Below the pieces are notes generated by a model. That model saw only the letters and a list, made by a program, of their open reading frames with translations, had not been told where the DNA came from and did not search any database. Below, one piece after another: positions 5,772 to 12,510 of a stretch of 12,510 nucleotides of DNA. Within the stretch, counting starts at the first letter, position 1, and every line of letters starts with the position of its first letter. Made by a program: the position numbers and the translations under genes. The stretch spans positions 1-12,510 of the forward strand of contig JASHWW010000083.1 in the NCBI GenBank assembly GCA_030043855.1. Direction: 5' to 3'. The DNA comes from Thermoplasmata archaeon (GTDB lineage Archaea; Thermoplasmatota; Thermoplasmata; Lutacidiplasmatales; UBA184).

Positions 5772-6927
5772 GCTGCCGGGACATCGACCGGGCGAGCAGG
5801 TCGCAGTCCGCGGAGACGCCGGCGCGCCGCAGTTCCTGGACGACCTGGATCGCCTCGGGCGTGAACGACTCGTCGACCACGACCACGTAGGTGTCGAGCG
5901 GCGGCTCGCCCTCGGGCCACCGCCCCGCGCCCTTGAGCAGGAGTTCGAGCGTCTGGTCCCCGATCGCGAGCCCCGCGGCCGGCGTCGCGGGCCCGCCGAA
6001 CAGCTCGATCAAGTGGTCGTACCGCCCGCCGCCGAAAATCGAGCGGCCATCGCCCGAGCGGGAGTACGCCTCGAACACGGTCGAAGTGTAGTAGGCGAGC
6101 CCGCGGACGACCGTGGGGTCGAAGACGACGCGGTCGCCGAGCCCCGCACGGGCGAGCAGGTCGAACAGTTTCTCGAGCCGGGCGATGCCGTGCTTCGCCG
6201 CTTCATCGAGGCCCCGGTCGGTGAGGTCGCGCAAGTACTCGGCGAGGTCGACCGGCGGGATCCCGCCTTCCGCCGCGGCGAACAGGTCGGAGAGCTCGCG
6301 GACGCCGTCGGCCGCGACCCCGGCCGCGGCCAGCTCCCCCTCGAACTCCGCCGGGGGGACCTTGCGGTACCGGTCCACCGCCCGGAAGAATCGGGCGGTA
6401 TTCTTCGCGCCGAACCGCCGCCCGATCCCCTCCGCGATCGCCCGGTCGCTGATCCGGAACGCGTACAGTCCCTGGGCCCCGACGTCGTCCATGATCTGGG
6501 CGGCGGTCGCGAGGAGGTCGGTCTCCGCCTCGACGCCGGGGACTCCCAGCAGGTCGAGGTTGAACTGCACGAACTCGCGCGTCCGGCCGGCCTGCGGCTC
6601 CTCGTACCGCCAGCTCTTCGAGACCGTGAACCACTTGACCGGCATCGGCTCCGACTTCGCCCGCTCGACGAAGATCCGGGCGAGCGAGGGGGTCTGCTCG
6701 GGCACGAGCGCGACGGGGCGGTCCCCCTTGTCATGGAACAGCCACGTCTCGGCGGCGATCCCCTCGCCGCTCTTCGTCTGGTAGAGCTCGAAGCTCTCGA
6801 CGCACGGGACCTCGAGCTCGACGTACCCCGACCGTCGGGCTCCGGCGCGCATCCGGCGCCGGAGCTCGGAGCGGGCCCCCGCCTCGGGCGGGGGGTAGTC
6901 GCGGAAGCCGCGGAGTGCGGGGGACAT
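5629..6927 (-). CDS. hisS: Histidyl-tRNA synthetase
   Basis: HisRS charges tRNA-His. The 432-residue class II enzyme shows PEQTPSLAR (76-84), motif 2 as SWRYEEPQAGRTREFVQFNLD (105-125), the histidine-binding VRGLAYYTSTVFEAY (274-288), GGGRYDHLIELFGG (299-312) and motif 3 region TPAAGLAIGDQTLELL (315-330). The anticodon-binding domain starts near DTYVVVVDESF (345-355) and ends at TGAQREIA. GLAYYT and IGDQTLELL replace the more common GLDYYT and xGxER forms. From memory, a known HisRS subtype has GLAYYTGTVFE and GMGD, so this looks like a subtype and not a defect. HisZ is less likely because the C-terminal domain is present. The ATG at 6925-6927 follows a TATA box and dyad at leaderless spacing. 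The 3' end overlaps the CDIN1-like gene on the other strand by 143 bases. Confidence 0.94.
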   Translation of the reverse strand: MSPALRGFRDYPPPEAGARSELRRRMRAGARRSGYVELEVPCVESFELYQTKSGEGIAAETWLFHDKGDRPVALVPEQTPSLARIFVERAKSEPMPVKWFTVSKSWRYEEPQAGRTREFVQFNLDLLGVPGVEAETDLLATAAQIMDDVGAQGLYAFRISDRAIAEGIGRRFGAKNTARFFRAVDRYRKVPPAEFEGELAAAGVAADGVRELSDLFAAAEGGIPPVDLAEYLRDLTDRGLDEAAKHGIARLEKLFDLLARAGLGDRVVFDPTVVRGLAYYTSTVFEAYSRSGDGRSIFGGGRYDHLIELFGGPATPAAGLAIGDQTLELLLKGAGRWPEGEPPLDTYVVVVDESFTPEAIQVVQELRRAGVSADCDLLARSMSRQLKEAARRKSRRAVILGLKEASPGAVTERDLATGAQREIARDAVARPA

Positions 6928-6933
6928 CCCCGT

Positions 6934-6950
6934 CCCGACCCGTGGTCGGG
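6934..6950. promoter_or_regulatory. Perfect 7-bp dyad between TATA box and hisS start
   Basis: CCCGACC-CGT-GGTCGGG is a perfect inverted repeat with a 3-base centre. It directly abuts the TATA box and ends 6 bases before the hisS ATG; its inner core CGACC-N3-GGTCG is 8 bases from the ATG. The same core lies 9 bases before the lsm ATG. An operator is the favoured reading. A terminator hairpin for the zinc-ribbon gene whose stop is at 6953-6955 is the alternative. Confidence 0.5.
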
Positions 6951-6959
6951 TATTAAACC
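6951..6959 (-). promoter_or_regulatory. TATA box of hisS, overlapping the upstream gene's stop codon
   Basis: The - strand reads GGTTTAATA, and the TAA within it is the stop codon (6953-6955) of the zinc-ribbon gene. The box centre is about 27 bases upstream of the hisS ATG, which fits a leaderless hisS transcript started independently of the htpX operon. Confidence 0.55.
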
Positions 6960-8074
6960 GACGGCGTGGGGCGGACGGGGGCCACGAGTGTCTCGGCCGC
7001 CGGCGGCTCGACCGCCGTCGAGGTCCGCTCCACGAAGGCGGTCAGTCGCCGGTACGCGGTGACCGTGCCGACGAAGTTCCGCTGTCGCAGCTCCTCGGCG
7101 ATCTCGCGGAGGTCGACCAGGGCGGGCGCGATGTCGACGCCGGTCGCCCGCAGCGCCACGAGGCGGTCGCGTCGGCGTTTGAGCTCGTCGAAGAAGAGCG
7201 GTTCCAGGACCGACCAGAGCGCCACCGCCGCGCGGGCGAGCATCCGCTCGGCCTCCGTCCGCTGGCCCTTGGCGAAGCTGCGACGGCCCTCCTCGAGGGG
7301 TCCGATCGCCGGCCCGGGGTCGCCGCCGAGTTCGCGGATCGTCTGGACCAGCAGGTCGCACTCCGTGACCAGGATGCGGCCGGCCGCCCACTCCTCCTCG
7401 ACCCGGGCGAGGGTGTCGCGCAGATGGACGATCCGCCGGTACGCCCCGATCAGATCCCCCGTCGAGATCGAGGCGCGGACGGATTCGAGCTCGACGTCCG
7501 CGCTCGGGGTCGGCACCAGTTGCGCGAGCTCGTTCCGGCGGGCGATCGTGGTCTCGAACTCCTCGGCGATCGCGCTCGCGAGGTGGACGAACATCTCCCG
7601 GCCGACCGCATCGAGCGACGCTTCGTCGTCGGAGAGGTTCGCCGCCGCAGCGCGCGACTCGAACGCCGTGAAATCGAGGCCCAGGCGGCGGGCGAGCTGG
7701 AAGTAATCGTCGACCCGGCGCTTGAGCTCCTTCCAACCGGTCGCGGCGGGGAGCGCCGGGAAGTCCACGAGCGAGGGGACCGGGGGCGCCTCGCGGGCCG
7801 CCGGTGGCGGGACCGCGGCGGGCAGCGCCGGAAAGCGCGCGGGTCGCGAGAGCAATCCTTGCGCCGGGGCAGACGGGGCCGCCACGGCCGGCGGCGGCGT
7901 GAGGTCGATCGTCGAGATCAGCTCGCCGATCGTCCGCAGGTACGTGGGATCGTTCGAACGCCCGGAGCCGGCCGCCTCCCGGACCGCCTCGAACAGCGAG
8001 ACGCCGAGCTGGCAGCGCGGGCACGCTTGCGCGCCGTCGTCGACCGGGCTGCCGCAGGCCGGGCACGTCGGCAT
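6953..8074 (-). CDS. Zinc-ribbon protein with Pro-rich linker and helical repeats
   Basis: I do not recognise a named family. The 373-residue protein begins with a zinc ribbon, Cys4-Cys7 and Cys18-Cys21 (CPACG and CPRC). A Pro/Ala-rich linker follows at about 58-112 and holds FPALPAA twice (81-87 and 105-111). The rest, 113-355, is predicted helical with many Arg, Glu and Leu residues. Two stretches look like related helical units: GDLIGAYRRIVHLRDTL (206-222) and NFVGTVTAYRRLTAFVE (333-349); the segment KGQRTEAERMLARAAVAL (269-286) may be a third. This suggests a TPR-like or coiled scaffold. No membrane segment or catalytic motif is visible. The ATG at 8072-8074 lies 4 bases after the htpX stop, so the two genes are almost certainly co-transcribed and perhaps coupled. 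A role as an adaptor for the HtpX protease is a guess from context. Confidence 0.8.
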   Translation of the reverse strand: MPTCPACGSPVDDGAQACPRCQLGVSLFEAVREAAGSGRSNDPTYLRTIGELISTIDLTPPPAVAAPSAPAQGLLSRPARFPALPAAVPPPAAREAPPVPSLVDFPALPAATGWKELKRRVDDYFQLARRLGLDFTAFESRAAAANLSDDEASLDAVGREMFVHLASAIAEEFETTIARRNELAQLVPTPSADVELESVRASISTGDLIGAYRRIVHLRDTLARVEEEWAAGRILVTECDLLVQTIRELGGDPGPAIGPLEEGRRSFAKGQRTEAERMLARAAVALWSVLEPLFFDELKRRRDRLVALRATGVDIAPALVDLREIAEELRQRNFVGTVTAYRRLTAFVERTSTAVEPPAAETLVAPVRPTPSV

Positions 8075-8078
8075 CGGA

Positions 8079-9014
8079 CTACGACCGGCTCGGGGCTCCC
8101 GCCGGGCTGCCCCGGACCGTCGCGCCGCGCACCGGGGGCCGGTAGCGGAAGTCCTTGTGCATCGCGCGCAGGCGTCGGATCCGGTCCGCGGTCGGGGGGT
8201 GCGTCGAAAAGAGCCGGGCGACCGACGCGCCGCGGAACGGGTTCACGATGTAGAGGCTCGCCTGCGCGGGCGAGCCGACGTTGATCGGCTGGCGCACGTT
8301 GGCGGTCTCCAGCTTCTGGAGCGCACTCGCGAGCGCTTCGGGGTCGCCCAGGGTCCACGCGCCGACCTCGTCCGCGCGGTACTCCCGGGAGCGGGAGATC
8401 GCGAGCTGGACGAGCATCGCGGCGATCGGCGCGGTGACGATCGCGACCAGCAGGACGATCGGGTTGACGTTGCTGCGGTTGTTCGTCCCGCCGAACAGCA
8501 TCGAGAAGAAGACGATCTGCGACGCGTACGCGATGGCGCCGGCGAGCGTGGCCGCGAAGGTCATCAGGAGGACGTCGCGGTCGCGGACGTGGGCAAGCTC
8601 GTGCGCCAGGACGCCCTTCAGCTCGCGGTCGTTGAGCAGCGGGAGGATCCCCTCGGTCACCGCCACGATGGCGTGCCGCTCGTCCCGGCCGGTGGCGAAC
8701 GCGTTCGGCGTCTGCGACGGCACGATCGCGAGGCGGGGGGCGACGAGGTGGAACTGGGGGGCGAGCTCGTCGACGATCTTCGCGAGCCGCGGGGCCTCCC
8801 GCGGGGTGACGATGCGCGCCTTCGTCGACCAGAGGACGAGGCGGTCGCACCAGACGTACGAGACCAAGTTCAGGACCAGGGAGAGACCGAACGCGACGAC
8901 GAGCCCGGCCAACCAGCTGCCGAAGACGAACTCGCCGACGAGGCCGCCGACGGCGACGAACAGTGCGATGATGACCGCGAACAGGATCGCGGCCTTGGTG
9001 CGGACTCCGGCCAC
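8079..9014 (-). CDS. htpX: Membrane zinc metalloprotease HtpX (M48B family)
   Basis: HtpX is an integral membrane protease that cleaves misfolded membrane proteins on the cytosolic side. The 311-residue protein has two N-terminal membrane helices (about 7-26 and 31-51), then TPNAFATGR (102-110), the zinc-binding HELAH at 138-142, two more hydrophobic segments (about 149-172 and 186-207), and REYRADE (210-216) with Glu211 as the third zinc ligand. The C-terminal FSTHPPTADRIRRL (269-282) is also typical. All catalytic residues are present. The start is GTG at 9012-9014; it is the only start codon in frame, because TAG at 9036-9038 closes the frame upstream. It is preceded by GAGGAAGG, a plausible ribosome binding site. 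The zinc-ribbon gene follows 4 bases after the stop codon. Confidence 0.95.
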   Translation of the reverse strand: MAGVRTKAAILFAVIIALFVAVGGLVGEFVFGSWLAGLVVAFGLSLVLNLVSYVWCDRLVLWSTKARIVTPREAPRLAKIVDELAPQFHLVAPRLAIVPSQTPNAFATGRDERHAIVAVTEGILPLLNDRELKGVLAHELAHVRDRDVLLMTFAATLAGAIAYASQIVFFSMLFGGTNNRSNVNPIVLLVAIVTAPIAAMLVQLAISRSREYRADEVGAWTLGDPEALASALQKLETANVRQPINVGSPAQASLYIVNPFRGASVARLFSTHPPTADRIRRLRAMHKDFRYRPPVRGATVRGSPAGAPSRS

Positions 9015-9022
9015 CCTTCCTC
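9015..9022 (-). promoter_or_regulatory. Shine-Dalgarno-like sequence before htpX GTG
   Basis: GAGGAAGG on the - strand directly precedes the GTG. It is one of the few plausible ribosome binding sites in the window and supports a leadered htpX mRNA. The T-rich GAGCTTTTGAG (9051-9061), about 40 bases upstream, could be its TATA element, giving a leader of about 15 bases. That second assignment is weak. Confidence 0.4.
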
Positions 9023-9136
9023 GCCTACCGTATTGCTAGCGGGCGTCGGCTCAAAAGCTCTCGGTGGCGCCCCCGTTCGCCGACCGTCGAGGCGACCTCC
9101 CTGCGGGGAGCGCGGGACCCGCAGATCGTGCGGCGT
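9015..9136. other. tiaS-htpX intergenic spacer
   Basis: This 122-base spacer is one of the two longest gene-free stretches in the window's right half. It contains the htpX ribosome-binding-like sequence, the T-rich GAGCTTTTGAG (9051-9061, - strand) that could be either the htpX TATA element or a short T tract ending tiaS transcripts, and an AT-rich GCAATAC (9031-9037) too close to the GTG to serve as its TATA box. No small ORF or RNA gene was recognised in it. Confidence 0.5.
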
Positions 9137-10447
9137 CTAGGGTTCGGGACCGAGCGGCGCCAGGTGCCGCCGGGCGGAGGGGGTCGGGTGGTAGACGCCC
9201 GGGCCGAACCGGAGAACGACCGACGGCCGGCGCGCGGACTCGGGAGGGAGGCGGGTACGGCACGTCTCGCACCGGTACCCCCGCGCCGCTCCGACCGAAT
9301 GCATCCGACCTGCGCAGTTCGGGCACCGGGGCGGGCGCGACCGCTCCGGGCGGGGCGCCAGTCGCTCCACACGGATCCCCTCGAGCCGGACCGCCGGGTC
9401 TCCGGCCCTCGCCCCCCACGCCGCCACCCGGTCCCCGGGAACCAGGGAGCGGGCGATGCGCGGGAGGGTTTTCGTCGGCTCGAACGCGACGACCCGGACG
9501 ACGTCGCCGACTCGATCCCGGAGGTCGAACCGCACGTGCCCCCCTCGCAGGACCTCCGGGCGGGACTCGACCGTCCCGCGGATCGTCCCCGACTCGTACG
9601 GACCCATCGTACGGACGGTCCGGGGCCGGAGATGGTCCCCCGTTCCCTGGTTCGTCCGGAAGAGCACCCAGCGGTCCACCGGCTCGGACCGCACCCAACG
9701 TCGCGCGCGCAGGGGCCCCTCCGCCGTCGATCCGCGGAGTCCGAACAGGATGGGGCACGGGGTGTGGGGTGTGACCAGCAACCGACGCGTCCGTAGGTCC
9801 TCGCAGAGGAAGAAGGTCGGCTCCCGACGCTGGGCGCGCCGGACGCTCGGGGCCGAGACGACCCGAGGTCGACCCTCCCGCGTCGCGTCCCGGTAGCTGA
9901 TCAGTTCCCAGGTCCGCCGTCGGCCGGGCCACGCGATCGCCGCGGCCGCTCCCACGATCCCCCGGTCGTCCGCCGCCGTCCGGACCCAGGCGCCTTGCGC
10001 CAGAAGGGTCGAACGGACCCGGGCGACCGGCACGATGGTGCGGACCGCCTCCCAGTACAGCGCCGCGGGCAGCCCCCGATCGGTCGCGACCAACGCGGGG
10101 TCGGTGCCGGGCGTTCCGTGTCGGGACGTCGCGAGCAGCCGGTCCCAGGCCGCGGAGAGGAACCGTTCGGCGTCGGCGACGGGGACGGAACGTCCCGAGC
10201 GCCACGCCCAGACCGTCCGGCCGCCAATCTCCCCGATCGCGCGACGCGGGCCGGCGCCGCGTCCGAGGCGGGCGGAGAGCGCGGCGTTGCCCCGGGTCTT
10301 CCAGGGGACGTTCGGGTTGAGGCGGACCAGGCGGGGCTCGCCGAGCAGGTCGAGTCCCGCGTCTCTCGCGACGGCGAGGAGCTCGGTCAGCGCGTGGGTG
10401 GTGCAGCCGCCCGCCGGGCTATCCGTGTCGTCGATCCCGATCCAGAT
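9137..10447 (-). CDS. tiaS: tRNA(Ile2) 2-agmatinylcytidine synthetase TiaS; non-canonical start
   Basis: TiaS attaches agmatine to C34 of tRNA-Ile(CAU), so that the tRNA reads AUA and not AUG; it is essential in archaea. The 436-residue product has the N-terminal WIGIDDTDSPAGGCTTHAL (2-20), RLNPNVPWKTRGNAAL (42-57), GTDPALV (114-120), a middle domain with TPHTPCPILFGLRG, an OB-fold region (GDVVRVVAFEPTKTLPRIA) and a C-terminal zinc ribbon with Cys375, Cys378, Cys393 and Cys396. Length and domains are complete. No ATG, GTG or TTG occurs in frame between the stop at 10595-10597 and the conserved N-terminus. The ATC at 10445-10447 sits where Met is expected, so it is given as a provisional start. 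A 7-G run (10454-10460) lies 6 bases upstream. The gene follows korB by about 52 bases and precedes htpX by 122 bases. A base error at the start codon is a serious alternative. Confidence 0.88.
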   Translation of the reverse strand: MWIGIDDTDSPAGGCTTHALTELLAVARDAGLDLLGEPRLVRLNPNVPWKTRGNAALSARLGRGAGPRRAIGEIGGRTVWAWRSGRSVPVADAERFLSAAWDRLLATSRHGTPGTDPALVATDRGLPAALYWEAVRTIVPVARVRSTLLAQGAWVRTAADDRGIVGAAAAIAWPGRRRTWELISYRDATREGRPRVVSAPSVRRAQRREPTFFLCEDLRTRRLLVTPHTPCPILFGLRGSTAEGPLRARRWVRSEPVDRWVLFRTNQGTGDHLRPRTVRTMGPYESGTIRGTVESRPEVLRGGHVRFDLRDRVGDVVRVVAFEPTKTLPRIARSLVPGDRVAAWGARAGDPAVRLEGIRVERLAPRPERSRPPRCPNCAGRMHSVGAARGYRCETCRTRLPPESARRPSVVLRFGPGVYHPTPSARRHLAPLGPEP

Positions 10448-10499
10448 GGCGGTCCCCCCCGGGGCGGGACGCCGTGCCGGGGTTTGAGCGCGTGGGACG

Positions 10500-11366
10500 T
10501 CAGGCGAGTCCGGCCAGGAGCTTCTGGTACGCGGAGAGGTTCGGCTCCAGCCCGATCTCCGAGCGCACCGGGCCGGCCGTGGTGCCGACGAGCTTCAGCT
10601 CGAGTCCGTCGGCGTGCACTTCTTTCGGCCGGTGCATCACGCCGATCGGAATCCGACCCTCCTCGATGGTCTCGAGGCAGAGCTGGAACATCTTCTTCCG
10701 GTCGGTCGGATCGTACCCGGGCAGCTTCGCCACGTCGACGACCTTCTCGCGCCAGAGCTTGTACGTGTCGTTGTACGTCACGCACGGCGACAGGTCCTCG
10801 ACGAACGCGAACCCCCGGCCCTCGCGGTTGAACCGGATCGCCTCCGTCAGGATCGCGGTCATCCCCTTCGGGTCGCCCGAGAACGACCGGGCGATGAAGT
10901 TCGGCGCGGGGATCGAGAGCGCGGTGAGGATCGAGTGGAACGGCGGCTCGACGTTTCCCTCGAACCCGATTTGGCTGGTCGGGGACGCCTGCCCCTTCGT
11001 CAGCCCGTACGTCTCGTTGTTCATGACGATGTACAGGATCGACGCGTTCTTCTTGAACGCGTGCATGAAGTGCCCCATCCCGATGGCGTAGCCGTCGCCA
11101 TCTCCGCCCGCCGCGACGACGGTCAGCGACGGGTTCGCGAGCTTCACGCCGACCGCCTGGGCGAGCAGGCGCCCGTGCAGGGCGTGGATCCCGTTGATCT
11201 CGAGGAAGTTGTGGATCGACCCCGAGCAGCCGATCCCCCCGACGAGCACGAGCTCGTGGACGGGGATCTTCAGCTCCTGGGCCGACTTCTTGACAGCGGC
11301 GAGGACCGAGAAGTCGCCGCAGCCCGGGCACCAGATCGGGGGAACCGGCTTCGCCGACTGGACCAT
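10500..11366 (-). CDS. korB: 2-oxoacid:ferredoxin oxidoreductase, beta subunit
   Basis: The beta subunit binds thiamine diphosphate and a 4Fe-4S cluster and, with the alpha subunit, oxidatively decarboxylates 2-oxoacids to acyl-CoA while reducing ferredoxin. The 288-residue protein has CPGCG with Cys13 and Cys16, Cys47 in GGIGCSG and Cys195 in SPCVTYND. These match the four cluster ligands known from the Sulfolobus enzyme at nearly identical spacing. The TPP motif is GDGDGYAIGMGH (88-99) followed by MNNETYGLTKGQASPTS (115-131). The ATG at 11364-11366 directly follows the korA TAG with no base between, so translation is probably coupled. The substrate (2-oxoglutarate, pyruvate or a broad range) cannot be fixed from sequence. 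With citrate synthase nearby, a role in the oxidative TCA cycle as 2-oxoglutarate:ferredoxin oxidoreductase is a reasonable inference. Confidence 0.94.
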   Translation of the reverse strand: MVQSAKPVPPIWCPGCGDFSVLAAVKKSAQELKIPVHELVLVGGIGCSGSIHNFLEINGIHALHGRLLAQAVGVKLANPSLTVVAAGGDGDGYAIGMGHFMHAFKKNASILYIVMNNETYGLTKGQASPTSQIGFEGNVEPPFHSILTALSIPAPNFIARSFSGDPKGMTAILTEAIRFNREGRGFAFVEDLSPCVTYNDTYKLWREKVVDVAKLPGYDPTDRKKMFQLCLETIEEGRIPIGVMHRPKEVHADGLELKLVGTTAGPVRSEIGLEPNLSAYQKLLAGLA

Positions 11367-12509
11367 CTACGCCGCCTCCCGGATCTGGGCGACGATCTCC
11401 GGCGCGCGGAAGGTGAAGCCGTCGAACCGCAGGATCGACCGGAGCTTGGCGTGGTGCCACGGGAGCGTCTCCCGGAGCAGCCGCGCGAACTGGCCGGTGT
11501 AGTTGTGCTCGACGACGTAGGCGACGTCGACCGAGGCGAGGAACGGGTCGATCTCGTGGCCGGGGACGGGGTAGAGGGTGCGGGCCTGGAGGTAGCGGGT
11601 CGGGATCCCGCGATGCTCGAGGAGTTGGCGGGCCTCCTGGATCGGGCCGGAGGTGCTGCCGAAGCCGACCAACCCGATGCGGGCGGTCGCCGGGCCGAAG
11701 ATGCGCGACTCGGGCAGCTCGTCCCGCGCCTTCACCATCTTCTCCATCCGCTTGTGCATCATCCGCAGACGATTCGTGGGATTCACCGAGACGTGGCCCC
11801 ACTCGTCGTGCTCGTTCCCCGTCACCTCGGACCAGATCCCCGGGGTTCCGGGGGGGGCGAACGGGCTGACCCCGTCGTCCTGGAGCTCGTAGACCTTGTA
11901 CTGCTCCATCTTCGCGACGGCGTCCCCGGTGAGACGCTTGCCGCGGTCGACCCGGACGTGGGCAAGGTCGAACCGTTCGCTGGTGGTCGTGTTCTGGCAG
12001 AGCGCCTGGTCGAGGAGCAGGATCACCGGGACGCGCCACCGTTCGGCGAGGTTGAGCGCGTCGACGGTCATCCCGAACGCGTCGGCCGGCGTCGCCGGCG
12101 CGAGGATGAACCGAGGGTACTCGCCATGGCCCAGATTCGCGAGGTGCGAGAGGTCCGACTGCTCGTGGCGGGTCGGTTGCCCCGTCGAGGGGCCGACCCG
12201 TTGGCAATCCGCGACCAAGATCGGGATCTCCGCGGCCCCCGCGTGTCCGATCCCCTCGGTCATGAGCGAGAGCCCCGGGCCGCTCGTCGAGGTCATCGCC
12301 CGGGCCCCGGCGTAGGAGGCGCCGATGATCATATTCACCGCGGCCAGTTCGTCCTCGGCCTGGCGCACGACCCCGCCGAACGCCGGAAGGTACCGTTGCA
12401 GGTACTCCATCACTTCCGTGGCGGGCGTAATCGGGTACCCGGCGAAGAACCGCCCACCGCCGACGACGAAGCCGAGCGCGACCGCCTGGTTGCCGGTCGT
12501 GAGGATCAT
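11367..12509 (-). CDS. korA: 2-oxoacid:ferredoxin oxidoreductase, alpha subunit (possibly 5' incomplete)
   Basis: The 380 visible residues form a full alpha domain. TTGNQAVALGFVVGGG (4-19) and the hallmark YPITP (25-29) shape the active site. They are followed by TSTSGPGLSLMTEGIGHA (73-90), GNEHDEWGHVSVNP (231-244) and a C-terminal domain with VVEHNYTGQFARLLRE (332-347). The ATG at 12507-12509 gives a length like free-standing KorA. It is only one base from the window edge, however, and no separate gamma or delta subunit gene follows korB. In two-subunit archaeal enzymes the gamma domain is fused ahead of the alpha domain, and residues before TTGNQA would then lie outside the window, so the ATG may be an internal Met. 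The stop TAG (11367-11369) abuts the korB ATG. The promoter of this operon is not visible. Confidence 0.9.
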   Translation of the reverse strand: MILTTGNQAVALGFVVGGGRFFAGYPITPATEVMEYLQRYLPAFGGVVRQAEDELAAVNMIIGASYAGARAMTSTSGPGLSLMTEGIGHAGAAEIPILVADCQRVGPSTGQPTRHEQSDLSHLANLGHGEYPRFILAPATPADAFGMTVDALNLAERWRVPVILLLDQALCQNTTTSERFDLAHVRVDRGKRLTGDAVAKMEQYKVYELQDDGVSPFAPPGTPGIWSEVTGNEHDEWGHVSVNPTNRLRMMHKRMEKMVKARDELPESRIFGPATARIGLVGFGSTSGPIQEARQLLEHRGIPTRYLQARTLYPVPGHEIDPFLASVDVAYVVEHNYTGQFARLLRETLPWHHAKLRSILRFDGFTFRAPEIVAQIREAA

Positions 12510-12510
12510 A

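Noticed and set aside
6009..8066. 685-codon - strand frame across the zinc-ribbon gene and hisS
   Set aside because: Crosses two real genes in another frame and reads as Arg-rich noise.
9030..9036. AATAC as the htpX TATA box
   Set aside because: Only about 19 bases from the GTG, so transcription would start inside the coding region, and the only in-frame start is that GTG.
9051..10205. 384-codon - strand frame overlapping tiaS
   Set aside because: The TiaS motifs lie in the neighbouring frame throughout; this frame has no recognisable domain.
10448..10600. KorB-TiaS fusion by ribosomal frameshift to explain the missing tiaS start
   Set aside because: The tiaS frame is open back to 10594, but no slippery motif is evident at the korB end and such a fusion has no known precedent; a rare start or base error is simpler.
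10387..12207. 606-codon open frame on the - strand across korA and korB
   Set aside because: It is in a different frame from both conserved Kor subunits and its translation is Arg/Pro/Gly-rich without motifs; typical GC-rich shadow.

Overview
The window is a gene-dense, high-GC (roughly 70% by eye) archaeal chromosome segment. The archaeal call rests on an Sm-like protein, a CTP-dependent riboflavin kinase with an N-terminal HTH domain, an archaeosine radical-SAM enzyme (RaSEA), TiaS, a two-gene 2-oxoacid:ferredoxin oxidoreductase and TATA-type promoters about 27 nt from start codons. Together with DnaK and the high GC this suggests an uncultivated, probably mesophilic Thermoplasmatota-like lineage. 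That lineage is an inference; no rRNA is present. No mobile element, tRNA, rRNA or CRISPR array was seen, and no gene-free stretch exceeds about 125 bases.

Left part (1-1949): the 3' part of dnaK on the + strand converges on a complete citrate synthase gene on the - strand. Centre left (1950-4804): an 86-base divergent promoter region separates citrate synthase from a tightly packed + strand operon, lsm-ribK-raSEA-nadE, in which every junction is a 4-base stop/start overlap (ATGA, ATGA, GTGA). The operon joins an RNA-binding Sm protein, FMN synthesis, tRNA archaeosine formation and NAD synthesis. Next (4887-5771) is a separately promoted CDIN1/C15orf41-like gene (helical region plus TPD nuclease-like domain). 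Its 3' end overlaps the convergent hisS gene by 143 bases.

Right part (5629-12509), all on the - strand in transcription order from the right edge: korA-korB (TAG followed directly by ATG), tiaS (no ATG/GTG/TTG start), htpX, a zinc-ribbon helical-repeat protein 4 bases behind htpX, and hisS, whose promoter overlaps the stop codon of the zinc-ribbon gene. Themes are central carbon metabolism (citrate synthase, KorAB), redox cofactor synthesis (RibK, NadE), tRNA modification and charging (RaSEA, TiaS, HisRS) and protein quality control (DnaK, HtpX).

The most notable signals are: a shared dyad CGACC-N3-GGTCG placed identically between TATA box and start codon in the lsm and hisS promoters; a complete TiaS coding frame without a standard start codon; and the archaeal CDIN1-like gene with an antisense-encoded Pro-rich tail.
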